Below, piece by piece: positions 1 through 7,704 of a DNA stretch of 64,000 nt. A program made the position numbers and the translations under genes. The first letter of the stretch is position 1, and each line of letters begins with the position of its first letter. The DNA lies in NCBI RefSeq assembly GCF_009827515.1, contig NZ_WTYO01000002.1:248001-312000 (forward strand), in the 5' to 3' direction. Source of the stretch: Pelagerythrobacter marinus. GTDB lineage: Bacteria > Pseudomonadota > Alphaproteobacteria > Sphingomonadales > Sphingomonadaceae. Under the pieces are notes generated by a model, which saw nothing but the letters and a program-made list of their open reading frames with translations, was not told where the DNA came from and made no database searches.

Positions 1-66
1 GGCGCCCGCGGCAGGGGCGATCAAATATCGTTGCCCGCGGGCACCAAGCGCGGCATAATCGGTTGA
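1..66 (+). CDS. Possible 3' end of an upstream gene (partial)
   Basis: Frame 1 is open from the window edge to a TGA at 64-66 and reads 21 codons ending in KRGIIG. With so few residues no family can be recognised, and frame 2 also closes nearby (TAA at 56-58), so the frame choice is uncertain. It lies 73 bp before the hfq start. Confidence 0.25.
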   Translation, partial: GARGRGDQISLPAGTKRGIIG

Positions 67-139
67 CTATCCGGCGGGCTCGAAAGCGCCCGCCAGAATG
101 CGGACCGCAAGGGCGGCCGCCAACAAGAAGGAAGCAGAC

Positions 140-679
140 ATGCCTAGCGGACAGACACTTTCCGCGCGTCCCAAGCCCAAGCCGGCCGAGGAGCCGAAAC
201 AGGGACGCCAGCCCAACCTGCAGGACGCGTTTCTCAATATCCTGCGCAAGAACAAGACGCCGGTCACGATGTTTCTCGTCAAGGGCGTCAAGCTTCAGGG
301 CATCGTGACCTGGTTCGACAACTTCTCGATCCTGCTGCGCCGCGACGGGCAGTCGCAGCTTGTCTACAAGCACGCGATCTCCACCATCATGCCGGCCCAG
401 CCGATGGATGCGAAGCAGTTCGCGAGCCAGGATTCGAGCAAGAAGCAGCGCCTCTTGCAGGACGTGTTCCTTTCGCGCGTGCGCGATGCGGAGGCGCAAG
501 TGACGATGTTCCTCGTCAACGGCGTGATGCTGCAGGGCGCGATCGCGGCCTACGACCTGTTCTGCATGTTGCTCGAACGCGAAGGCTACGTGCAGCTCGC
601 CTACAAGCACGCGGTTTCGACGATCCAGCCTGCGACGCCGGTCGATCTCAGCGACGACTGGGAAGGCGAGGGCGACTGA
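140..679 (+). CDS. hfq: RNA chaperone Hfq, tandem two-Sm-domain form
   Basis: Hfq is the ring-forming Sm-like RNA chaperone that pairs small RNAs with mRNAs. This 179-residue protein carries two complete Hfq repeats in one chain, at about residues 25-85 and 100-160, where a normal Hfq has one of 70-100 residues in total. Both repeats keep the Sm2 signature YKHA(I/V)STI with the proximal-face Lys and His, and the N-terminal Gln of the LQD motif. The second repeat has lost the basic rim patch (RDAE in place of RKNK) and reads GVMLQG where the first reads GVKLQG. ATG 140 is chosen over the in-frame ATG 98 because GAAGGAAG lies just upstream and the repeat begins soon after. hflX follows, as in many proteobacteria. 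Confidence 0.95.
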   Translation: MPSGQTLSARPKPKPAEEPKQGRQPNLQDAFLNILRKNKTPVTMFLVKGVKLQGIVTWFDNFSILLRRDGQSQLVYKHAISTIMPAQPMDAKQFASQDSSKKQRLLQDVFLSRVRDAEAQVTMFLVNGVMLQGAIAAYDLFCMLLEREGYVQLAYKHAVSTIQPATPVDLSDDWEGEGD

Positions 680-732
680 GCTTCGACGACAACCTCCTGG
701 GCGAGGTCTCGCGCGGGGCGCGGGCCCTCGTC

Positions 733-2001
733 GTGTGCCCCGATATCCGCGGGCAGAAGCACGACCTCGATCCCGGGGCGCGGCTTGAGGAGGCATGCGG
801 CCTGGCGCTGGCGATCGGCATCGTCGTCGCCGATGCGACGATCGTGCCCGTGCGCCAGGTGCGGCCCGGCACGCTGTTCGGGGCGGGCCAGGTGGAAAAC
901 ATCGCGATTGCCTGCGAACAGCACGAGGCGGAACTGGTCGTGGTCGATGGCGCGCTATCGCCGATCCAGCAACGCAACCTGGAGGAAACGCTGCGGCGCA
1001 AGGTGATCGACCGCACCGGCCTGATCCTCGAGATCTTCGGCGAGCGGGCGGCGACGGCGGAAGGGCGCCTCCAGGTCGAACTGGCCCATCTCGATTACCA
1101 GCAGAGCCGTCTCGTCCGGTCGTGGACCCACCTTGAACGCCAGCGCGGCGGTTTCGGCTTCCTCGGCGGCCCTGGCGAGACGCAGATCGAGGCGGACCGG
1201 CGGATGATCCGCCAGCGCATGGCACGCCTCCGCAAGGAACTTGAGCAGGTTCGCAAGACCCGGGCCCTGCACCGCGAACGGCGGGGGGGGGCGCCCTGGC
1301 CCGTGATCGCGCTGGTCGGCTATACCAACGCAGGAAAATCCACCCTTTTCAATCGCTTGACGGGCGAATCTGTCATGGCGGAAGACCTGCTTTTCGCGAC
1401 GCTGGACCCGACCATGAGGGCGATCCGGCTGCCGGGCGTGGAAAAGGCGATCATGTCGGACACGGTCGGATTCATCTCCGACCTGCCGACCCAGCTTGTC
1501 GCGGCTTTCCGCGCCACGCTGGAAGAAGTGACCGGCGCCGATGTCATCGTCCACGTGCGCGACATGGCGAACCCGGCCGCCGCCGCGCAGAAGGCGCAAG
1601 TGCTGGCGGTGCTCGGCGAACTGGGCCTTGTCGAAGGGGAGGGGGGCGAAAGCACGATCCCGATCGTCGAGGCGTGGAACAAGCTCGATCTCCTGGCCGA
1701 GCCCGACCGCGAGCGGCTGCGCGAGGCGGCCGAGGGCAAGGATACGATCGTGCCGATCTCGGCCATGACGGGCGAGGGCGTCGATGCGCTTCTTGCCCGG
1801 GTCGATCGGCTGCTGACGGCCGGCGCGAAAGTGCACGAGTTCGTGCTCGACGCTGGCGAAGGACAGAAGATCGCCTGGCTCCACGCCCACGGCCAGGTGC
1901 TGGAGGATGTCGAGGCCGAAGGCGGCGAGGGGCCACGACGCAGGTTGCTCGTCCGCCTGACCCCCAAGGAATTCGGCCGCTTCGAAAGCCTCGCGGACTA
2001 G
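733..2001 (+). CDS. hflX: GTPase HflX
   Basis: HflX is a ribosome-associated GTPase that splits stalled or heat-damaged 70S ribosomes. An N-terminal HflX domain with a central helical region (ERQRGGFGFLGGPGE, about residue 135) is followed by the G domain: P-loop GYTNAGKST, DTVGF and NKLD. The listed start is GTG 733, but the conserved family N-terminus continues upstream in frame (GARALVV precedes it) back to the hfq stop. The true start is therefore probably a CTG at 676 or 700, or another non-standard codon coupled to hfq. It shares its CTAG stop tetranucleotide with convergent mazG. The family call is firm; the start is not. Confidence 0.93.
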   Translation: MCPDIRGQKHDLDPGARLEEACGLALAIGIVVADATIVPVRQVRPGTLFGAGQVENIAIACEQHEAELVVVDGALSPIQQRNLEETLRRKVIDRTGLILEIFGERAATAEGRLQVELAHLDYQQSRLVRSWTHLERQRGGFGFLGGPGETQIEADRRMIRQRMARLRKELEQVRKTRALHRERRGGAPWPVIALVGYTNAGKSTLFNRLTGESVMAEDLLFATLDPTMRAIRLPGVEKAIMSDTVGFISDLPTQLVAAFRATLEEVTGADVIVHVRDMANPAAAAQKAQVLAVLGELGLVEGEGGESTIPIVEAWNKLDLLAEPDRERLREAAEGKDTIVPISAMTGEGVDALLARVDRLLTAGAKVHEFVLDAGEGQKIAWLHAHGQVLEDVEAEGGEGPRRRLLVRLTPKEFGRFESLAD

Positions 2002-2771
2002 TCGCCTTCGCCAGCCGCTTCGCCGCGCTTGACGCGCTGCCAGAGCTCCTCCTGCTCTTCCAGCGACAGGCTTTCGAACCCGCCTTCGGCCAGGTCTTCC
2101 ATAGCGCGGAAACGGCGTTCGAACTTCCGGTTGGCGGCACGCAAGGCGTCTTCGGGCGAGAGGCCGTGCGCGCGCACGAGGTTGACCGCGGCGAACAGCA
2201 GGTCGCCCGCTTCGGCGAGCCGTTCCTCGGGCGTGGCCTGTTCGAGCTCGTCCAGTTCCTCGACCACCTTGGCCCGCGGACCGGCGGTGTCCGGCCAGTC
2301 GAAACCGACGCGGGCCGCGCGCTTCTGCAGCTTCTCCGCGCGGGAGAGCGCCGGCAGCGCCGCCGCCACGCCGTCGAGCGCGCTCTGCGCCCCGCGCGAT
2401 GCGCGTTCCTGCGCCTTGATCGCTTCCCAGCGTTCCTCGCGCATGCCGCCGGGCATGTCCGCATCGCCGAAGATGTGCGGATGGCGCGCCTCCAGCTTGT
2501 CGGCGATTGCCGCGGCGACGTCGTCGAACGCGAAGAGGCCGGCTTCCTGGGCGATCCGCGCCTGGAACACGACCTGGAACAGCAAGTCGCCGAGCTCGTC
2601 GCGAATGTCCGCCGGGTCGCCGCGTTCGACCGCGTCGGCGACCTCGTAGGCTTCCTCGATCGTGTGCGGAACGATCGTATCGAACGTCTGCGCACGATCC
2701 CATTCGCATCCCCGGGCGGGGTCGCGCAGGGTGGCCATGATGTCGAGGAGGCGGTGAAGTTGCTGGGTCAT
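1998..2771 (-). CDS. mazG: Nucleoside triphosphate pyrophosphohydrolase MazG
   Basis: MazG hydrolyses (d)NTPs to monophosphates and pyrophosphate, cleaning the nucleotide pool. The 257-residue protein has two MazG repeats: the first (about residues 20-110) contains the EEAYEVADAVE and ELGDLLFQVVF metal-binding segments, and the second (about 145-225) contains EELDELEQA and EAGDLLFAAVN. Length and two-repeat layout match the E. coli-type enzyme. No convincing Shine-Dalgarno precedes ATG 2771; instead a 14-bp AT palindrome lies ten bases upstream. It is transcribed convergently to hflX, with overlapping stops. Confidence 0.95.
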   Translation of the reverse strand: MTQQLHRLLDIMATLRDPARGCEWDRAQTFDTIVPHTIEEAYEVADAVERGDPADIRDELGDLLFQVVFQARIAQEAGLFAFDDVAAAIADKLEARHPHIFGDADMPGGMREERWEAIKAQERASRGAQSALDGVAAALPALSRAEKLQKRAARVGFDWPDTAGPRAKVVEELDELEQATPEERLAEAGDLLFAAVNLVRAHGLSPEDALRAANRKFERRFRAMEDLAEGGFESLSLEEQEELWQRVKRGEAAGEGD

Positions 2772-2780
2772 CTAGAAATG

Positions 2781-2794
2781 ATAATATATATTAT
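2781..2794. promoter_or_regulatory. AT-only 14-bp palindrome upstream of mazG
   Basis: ATAATATATATTAT is a perfect inverted repeat ten bases before the mazG start, in a genome where such AT runs are rare. It may be an operator or a promoter -10 region; nothing in the sequence decides which. Confidence 0.4.
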
Positions 2795-2826
2795 GTAAAG
2801 TTCGGGGTGGGCGGACAGGCGTGGAG

Positions 2827-2997
2827 CTACGGCAGCAACAGGCCGAACAGCAGCGCGGCCCCGGTGAAGATCGCGATCCAGACGAGCGCCAGGCGCAGGC
2901 CCTTCTTCCAGTCGAGCCGGTAGGACGCAAAGGCGCTGGCCGCGAGGATCAGCCAACCGACCAGCGCGACCAGCCTGACACCGTCGAACTCGCTCAC
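2827..2997 (-). CDS. Small two-helix membrane protein
   Basis: A 56-residue protein beginning GTG at 2997 (VSEFDGVRLVAL) and made almost wholly of two hydrophobic segments, about residues 7-23 and 34-54, joined by a short basic turn (DWKKGLR). The GTG overlaps the TGA of the upstream hydrolase gene as GTGA, the same coupling as at other junctions in this run, which supports that it is translated. I do not recognise a family. It is the last gene of the mltB-to-hydrolase run. Confidence 0.65.
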   Translation of the reverse strand: MSEFDGVRLVALVGWLILAASAFASYRLDWKKGLRLALVWIAIFTGAALLFGLLLP

Positions 2998-3761
2998 AGT
3001 CTCACCTCCAGCCCGTCGTAACCGACCATTACGCCGTCCGGTATCTCGCGCGCCAGCGTGCGATAGTCCATGCTCTTGTCGAGATGGGTCAGAACGGTCT
3101 GGCGCGCGCGGCAACGCTCGGCGAGTTCGAGCGCCATGGCCAGGTGCGCGTGCGTCGGATGCGGCTCGCGGCGAAGGCAGTCGGTGACGAGAAGGTCCAC
3201 GCCGTAGAAGGTGTCGACCATCTCGTCGCGGATCTCGCTGAAATCCGTCGCATAGGCGACTGATTTTCCGTCGCATTCGAACCGGAAACCGGTCGATTGC
3301 GCCGGCCCGTGCGGCATCTGGCACCAGTTGACGGCGAAGCCGGCGCAGAGCCTCAGGCGATCGAGCGACTCGAGCGAAACGATCGTCGGGTAACCGTGCT
3401 GCCCGGCAAAGACATAGTCGAACCGCCGCCGCAGGCGTTCGACGGTAAAGCCGGAGGCGTAGCCCGGGATCGAGCCGCCCCGCCCGTATCGCAGGACCCG
3501 CAGATCGTCGATGCCGTGGCAGTGATCGGCATGATCGTGGGTCCAGAACACCGCGTCGATCGCATCGATCCGGTTGGCCAGGAGCTGCTGGCGCAAGTCG
3601 GTCGAGGTATCGACGAGGATCCGGCGGCCTTCCGCGCTTTCGAGCAGGATGGAAACCCGCGTGCGGCGGTTGCGCGGCTCGTCCGGATCGCAGTCGCCCC
3701 AGTCGTCGCCGATCCGCGGAACGCCGGTCGATGTCCCCGAACCGAGGACGATGCACTTCAT
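2994..3761 (-). CDS. MBL-fold metallo-hydrolase (PhnP/RNase Z-like)
   Basis: A 255-residue metallo-beta-lactamase-fold hydrolase. The N-terminal strand and loop (LGSGTSTGVP) resemble PhnP and RNase Z-type phosphodiesterases, and the metal motif THDHADH lies at about residues 76-82, with further His residues towards the C terminus (LTHLDKSMDY). PhnP relatives hydrolyse cyclic phosphodiesters, but the substrate here cannot be read from sequence. ATG 3761 overlaps the tatD stop as ATGA and opens directly on the fold (MKCIVLGSG), so longer in-frame starts are rejected. It sits after metG and tatD in the same run. Confidence 0.88.
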   Translation of the reverse strand: MKCIVLGSGTSTGVPRIGDDWGDCDPDEPRNRRTRVSILLESAEGRRILVDTSTDLRQQLLANRIDAIDAVFWTHDHADHCHGIDDLRVLRYGRGGSIPGYASGFTVERLRRRFDYVFAGQHGYPTIVSLESLDRLRLCAGFAVNWCQMPHGPAQSTGFRFECDGKSVAYATDFSEIRDEMVDTFYGVDLLVTDCLRREPHPTHAHLAMALELAERCRARQTVLTHLDKSMDYRTLAREIPDGVMVGYDGLEVRL

Positions 3762-4534
3762 GCCGCCGCTCGCGAGAACAGGAGGAAGAAGTTCGCCGTC
3801 GTCGCCTCGCCCAGTTCCTCCAGAGTCTCGCCGCGCAGGTCGGCCACGAATTGCGCCGTGTCCCGCACGAAGGCCGGCTCGCACGGCTTGCCGCGATGCG
3901 GGACCGGGGCGAGAAACGGGCTGTCGGTTTCGACCAGAAGCCGGTCGCGCGGCAATTCCTTCGCGATTTCCTGTAGTTCAGCCGCGTTCTTGAAGGTCAC
4001 GATACCCGACAGGGAGATTGAGAGGCCGAGGTCCAGCACCGTCCGGGCGAAGTCGCGCGACGCGGTGAAACAGTGGATCAGCGCCGGGAAGGCCCCGCGC
4101 GCCATCTCGTCGGCAAGGATCGCCGCGGTATCGGCCTCTGCATCGCGGGTGTGGATGATGACCGGCAGGCCGGTTTCCCGCGCCACGCCGATATGCATTC
4201 GGAACAGGTCCTGCTGCACCGCCCGGTCGGACTTGTCGTAATAGTAATCGAGGCCGGTTTCGCCGATCCCGATCACGCGCGCGCCTTCGGCCGCCTCGCG
4301 CAGTTCGGCAGCGCCCATGTCGTGGTGGCCGTCGGCCTCGTGCGGGTGAATGCCGACGCTGGCCCAGACATCCCCTTCGCGCCGCGCGGTGCCGACCACG
4401 CGATCCCATTCGCTGCGGCGGGTCGAGATGTTGAGGAACCCGGCCACCCCCGCCCCGCGCGCCCGCGCGAGGACTTCTCCCTGGCGTTCGGCCAGGCCGT
4501 CGTATTCGAGGTGGCAGTGGCTATCGATCAGCAT
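3758..4534 (-). CDS. tatD: TatD family metal-dependent DNase
   Basis: TatD proteins are TIM-barrel metal-dependent nucleases (3'-5' exonuclease on single-stranded DNA in E. coli). The 258-residue product starts MLIDSHCHLEYDG, giving the HxH metal site at residues 6-8, followed by the conserved GETGLDYYYDK, VIIHTRDA, HCFTAS and ETDSPFLAP blocks. The start codon shares one base with the metG stop (TGATG), and the stop overlaps the next gene by four bases. metG-tatD pairing is common in bacteria. I see nothing unusual in the protein. Confidence 0.95.
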   Translation of the reverse strand: MLIDSHCHLEYDGLAERQGEVLARARGAGVAGFLNISTRRSEWDRVVGTARREGDVWASVGIHPHEADGHHDMGAAELREAAEGARVIGIGETGLDYYYDKSDRAVQQDLFRMHIGVARETGLPVIIHTRDAEADTAAILADEMARGAFPALIHCFTASRDFARTVLDLGLSISLSGIVTFKNAAELQEIAKELPRDRLLVETDSPFLAPVPHRGKPCEPAFVRDTAQFVADLRGETLEELGEATTANFFLLFSRAAA

Positions 4535-6102
4535 CAGGCAGCGTCGCTTTCCGGGCCCTCGGGCAGTTCCAGGCGCGGGAACACGCCGACCGGCTTTGCG
4601 ATCGCGAACCCGCTTTCCACCAGCGCGGCGAACCACGCCTCGTTCCCGATCGCCGCGAAATCGCGCTCTTCGCGTGCAGCCCCAACCTGGTCGAGAAGGG
4701 CGTCCGCCGCGCCCGGCACGACCGGGCGCACGGCGATCGCCAGGTCGCGGACGCAGCGCAGCAGGGTCATCAGCACGGCTTCCATCCGCGCCGGGTCGGT
4801 TTTCCGCAGCGCCCAGGGCGCCTGTTCGTCAACGTACTGGTTGCAGGCGAAAACGGCCCGCATCCATGCCTCGAGCCCGGCGGAGAACGCCAGCCGCCCG
4901 AACTCGCGCGGCAGATCGACCGCGCATGCCTCTTTCACCGTGGCCAGCAGGGCGTCGTCGGCCGCATCCAGCGCGCAGGCGGCAAGCCGGCCGTCCATGT
5001 TCTTGAAGATCATCGACAGGGTCCGCTGCGCCAGGTTGCCGAAACTGTTGGCCAGTTCCGCGTTGCAGCGGGTGACGATGGCTTCCGCCGAATAGCTGCC
5101 ATCCTGTCCGAAAGCGATCTCGCGAAGGAAGAAATAGCGCAGCGGATCGACCCCGAAACGCGCGGCAAGGTCGAGCGGATCGGTGACGTTGCCGAGCGAC
5201 TTCGATTCCTTCTGCCCGCGGTTGAGCAGGAAACCGTGGCCGAAGACCTGCCGCGGCAGCGGCAAGTCCGCGCTCATCAGGAAGGCCGGCCAGTACACGG
5301 TATGGAACCGGACGATGTCCTTGCCGATCAGGTGCAGGTCCGCCGGCCAGAACTTGCGCCAGAGATCGGTCTCGTCGGGGTAGCCGAGCCCGGTGATGTA
5401 ATTGGTCAGCGCATCGACCCAGACGTACATGACATGGCCGTCGCTGCCCGGCACGGGAACGCCCCAGTCGAAGCTCGTCCGGCTGACCGAGAGGTCTTTC
5501 AACCCGCCGGAAACGAAGGCGATCATCTCGTTGCGGCGGCTTTCGGGCTCGCAGAAACCGGGGCTGCGCAGCAGTTCGAGGATCCGGTCCTGGTAGCGGG
5601 AAAGGCGGAAGAACCAGCTTTCCTCCACCGTCCATTCGACCGGCGTGCCCTGCGGAGAGAGCTTTTCGCCCCCCTCCCCCGCGACCAGTTCCTTCTCGTC
5701 GTAATAGGCCTCGTCGCGAACCGAGTACCATCCTTCGTACCGGTCGAGGTAGAGATCGCCCTTGGCCTCCATGGCGCGCCAGATCGCCTGGCTGGCGCGA
5801 TGGTGGTCGCTGTCGGACGTGCGGATGAAACGATCGTAGGAAATGTTCAATGTATCGGCCATTTCCTTGAAATAGCCGGACATTTCGTCGGCAAGGTCGC
5901 GTGCGGTGCGCCCCTGCTCGGCGGCCTTGCGGGCCATTTTCAGGCCGTGCTCGTCGGTCCCGGTCTGGAAGCGCACCTCGCGCCCCATGGCCCGCTGGAA
6001 GCGCGCGACGACGTCGGCGGCCACCGCCTCGTAGGCATGGCCGATATGCGGGCGACCGTTGGGATAGTTGATCGCGGTGGTGATATAGAATGGTTCAGAC
6101 AT
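4534..6102 (-). CDS. metG: Methionine--tRNA ligase
   Basis: Charges tRNA-Met with methionine. At 522 residues it is the short form common in alphaproteobacteria, without the C-terminal EMAP-like dimerisation domain. The class I HIGH motif is PHIGH near residue 20. The KMSKS loop reads KESKSLGN, with Glu in place of Met at the second position, a departure from the textbook motif. The anticodon-binding helical domain follows (NSFGNLAQR, NQYVDEQAPW). The stop shares a base with tatD and the start overlaps holB by eight bases. Confidence 0.96.
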   Translation of the reverse strand: MSEPFYITTAINYPNGRPHIGHAYEAVAADVVARFQRAMGREVRFQTGTDEHGLKMARKAAEQGRTARDLADEMSGYFKEMADTLNISYDRFIRTSDSDHHRASQAIWRAMEAKGDLYLDRYEGWYSVRDEAYYDEKELVAGEGGEKLSPQGTPVEWTVEESWFFRLSRYQDRILELLRSPGFCEPESRRNEMIAFVSGGLKDLSVSRTSFDWGVPVPGSDGHVMYVWVDALTNYITGLGYPDETDLWRKFWPADLHLIGKDIVRFHTVYWPAFLMSADLPLPRQVFGHGFLLNRGQKESKSLGNVTDPLDLAARFGVDPLRYFFLREIAFGQDGSYSAEAIVTRCNAELANSFGNLAQRTLSMIFKNMDGRLAACALDAADDALLATVKEACAVDLPREFGRLAFSAGLEAWMRAVFACNQYVDEQAPWALRKTDPARMEAVLMTLLRCVRDLAIAVRPVVPGAADALLDQVGAAREERDFAAIGNEAWFAALVESGFAIAKPVGVFPRLELPEGPESDAA

Positions 6103-7069
6103 CGGCCCGCTCGCTAGCGGGCGCCGCGGAGGCGAGCAAGGTGCCGATTTCCATCACCAGCAGTCCGGGGTCGAAGTTGTAGGTCGGCGCCTGCCCCGCG
6201 AGCTGGACCAGCCGCGAATGGGCATCGACCAGGGCAGCCCAGCCTACGCGCCGCCCACGGTCGATTTCGCCGGCCCGATTCATCTCGGTAGCCAGCACCG
6301 AGCGCGCGAGGTCGAGGATCGCGGCGATCCTCTCGCGGTCCGGGCGTGCCCCCACCGCCTCGGCCAGCTGGCCGCGCAAGGTAAAGCCCGGGTCGCCTTC
6401 GCGCACGATCCGCGCCATCAGCGTGTCGAGCGGACCGAGGTCGCGCTGGAGGAAATCGAGCGCCAGCCCCGGCGATCCGCCCGAGGCGCGCACGGCGGCT
6501 TCACGGGTCGCCGCGTCCGCTTCCGGCGCCTCCGACGCCAGCCACCGGTCGAGCGCGTCATCGTCCAGCGGAGCGAAGCGCAGGAGCCGACAGCGCGAAC
6601 GGATCGTCGGCAGGAGCTTTGCCGGCCGGTGCGCGACGAGGAGGAAATATGTCCCGGCAGGGGGCTCCTCCAGGCTTTTCAGCAGGGCGTTCGACGCGCT
6701 CGGCTCAAGGTCGTCGGCCGGGTCGATGATCACTGCCCGGCGCGCGCCCATCGTCGGGCGGGTCGTCAGGCGCTGCTGCATGGCACGGATCTGCGCGACG
6801 GCGATGTTGCGCCGGGTTTCGAACGGCTTGCCTTCGTCGCGCTTGCGTTCTTCCTTGTCGTCCTTGGGCTGGCGGGTCAGGACGTGGATGTCGGGATGCG
6901 GGGCGGGATCGCCGGCGTCGGCACCGCACAGTTCGCGCGCGGCCGCCAGGGCAAAGGTCATCTTGCCCAGCCCGCGCTTCCCCGCAAGCAGCCAAGCGTG
7001 GTGCATGCGCTGCCCGCGAAGGGCCTCGCGCCACTGTCGCCACGCGTTCTCGTGCCCGAGCAGGCTCAT
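6095..7069 (-). CDS. holB: DNA polymerase III subunit delta'
   Basis: A 324-residue clamp-loader AAA+ subunit that helps load the beta sliding clamp. Visible features are the sensor/box VI region HHAWLLAGKRGLGKMTFA with a GxxGxGK loop near residue 35, the RRAVIIDPADD Walker B-like strand, and SNALLKSLEEPP, the hallmark of delta' and gamma/tau subunits. The delta' zinc-binding cysteines are mostly absent, as in other alphaproteobacterial forms. ATG 7069 overlaps the tmk stop as ATGA; tmk-holB is a classic pair. Confidence 0.93.
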   Translation of the reverse strand: MSLLGHENAWRQWREALRGQRMHHAWLLAGKRGLGKMTFALAAARELCGADAGDPAPHPDIHVLTRQPKDDKEERKRDEGKPFETRRNIAVAQIRAMQQRLTTRPTMGARRAVIIDPADDLEPSASNALLKSLEEPPAGTYFLLVAHRPAKLLPTIRSRCRLLRFAPLDDDALDRWLASEAPEADAATREAAVRASGGSPGLALDFLQRDLGPLDTLMARIVREGDPGFTLRGQLAEAVGARPDRERIAAILDLARSVLATEMNRAGEIDRGRRVGWAALVDAHSRLVQLAGQAPTYNFDPGLLVMEIGTLLASAAPASERADV

Positions 7070-7704
7070 CGGCCGCTATCCTCCACCAGCGGTTCGATCG
7101 CGCGCAGCACGCGGTCGTGCACTTCGTCGGCCGGGGCATTGCCGTCGATCGCCCGGACGGAGCGGGCCTGGCCCGCGATGGCGCGGAAGGCATCGGCCAC
7201 GCGGGCATGGTAATCGGCATCGCGCCCCCCGATCGCGTCGGTGCGCGAACCGTCGCGCCGGGCGATCCGCTCCGCCGCCACCTCGGCCGGCACCTCGATC
7301 AGCAGCGTCAGGTCGGGCCGCAGGCCGCCGCTGCCGATCGCGTGAAGTTGCTGCACGGCCTCGTCGCCGATGCCCCCTGCCCCGCCCTGGTAGGCACGGC
7401 TCGAATCGACGAAGCGATCGCACACGACCCACTGCCCAGCCGCGAGCGCGGGGCGGATCAGGCGCGCCACGTGGTCGGCCCGGGCCGCTGCGAACAGCAG
7501 AGCCTCGGCCGGCGCGTCCCAGCCTTCCCCCGGCGGGGATAGCAGGAGACTGCGGATCGCCTCGGCTCCCACAGTGCCGCCGGGCTCGCGCGTCAGCACG
7601 GCGTCTATCCCGCGCGCGGCGAGCGATTCGGCGAGGCGCCGGGCCTGGGTGGACTTGCCGGTCCCCTCCCCCCCTTCGAAGGCGATGAAGCGGCCCCGCG
7701 TCAC
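7066..7704 (-). CDS. tmk: dTMP kinase
   Basis: Phosphorylates dTMP to dTDP in thymidine nucleotide synthesis. The 212-residue protein begins RGRFIAFEGGEGTGKST, so the P-loop starts near residue 11. It then shows the DRx motif VCDRFVDSS and a LID region ERIARRDG. GTG 7704 is chosen because it overlaps the dacC TGA as GTGA, and the fold starts immediately after. The longer in-frame extension would add unrelated residues. It is coupled to dacC upstream and holB downstream. Confidence 0.95.
   Translation of the reverse strand: MTRGRFIAFEGGEGTGKSTQARRLAESLAARGIDAVLTREPGGTVGAEAIRSLLLSPPGEGWDAPAEALLFAAARADHVARLIRPALAAGQWVVCDRFVDSSRAYQGGAGGIGDEAVQQLHAIGSGGLRPDLTLLIEVPAEVAAERIARRDGSRTDAIGGRDADYHARVADAFRAIAGQARSVRAIDGNAPADEVHDRVLRAIEPLVEDSGR

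Noticed and set aside
955-2709. A 584-codon open frame antisense to hflX and mazG
   Set aside because: Composition is Arg/Gly-rich and it mirrors two well-supported genes; a typical high-GC shadow.
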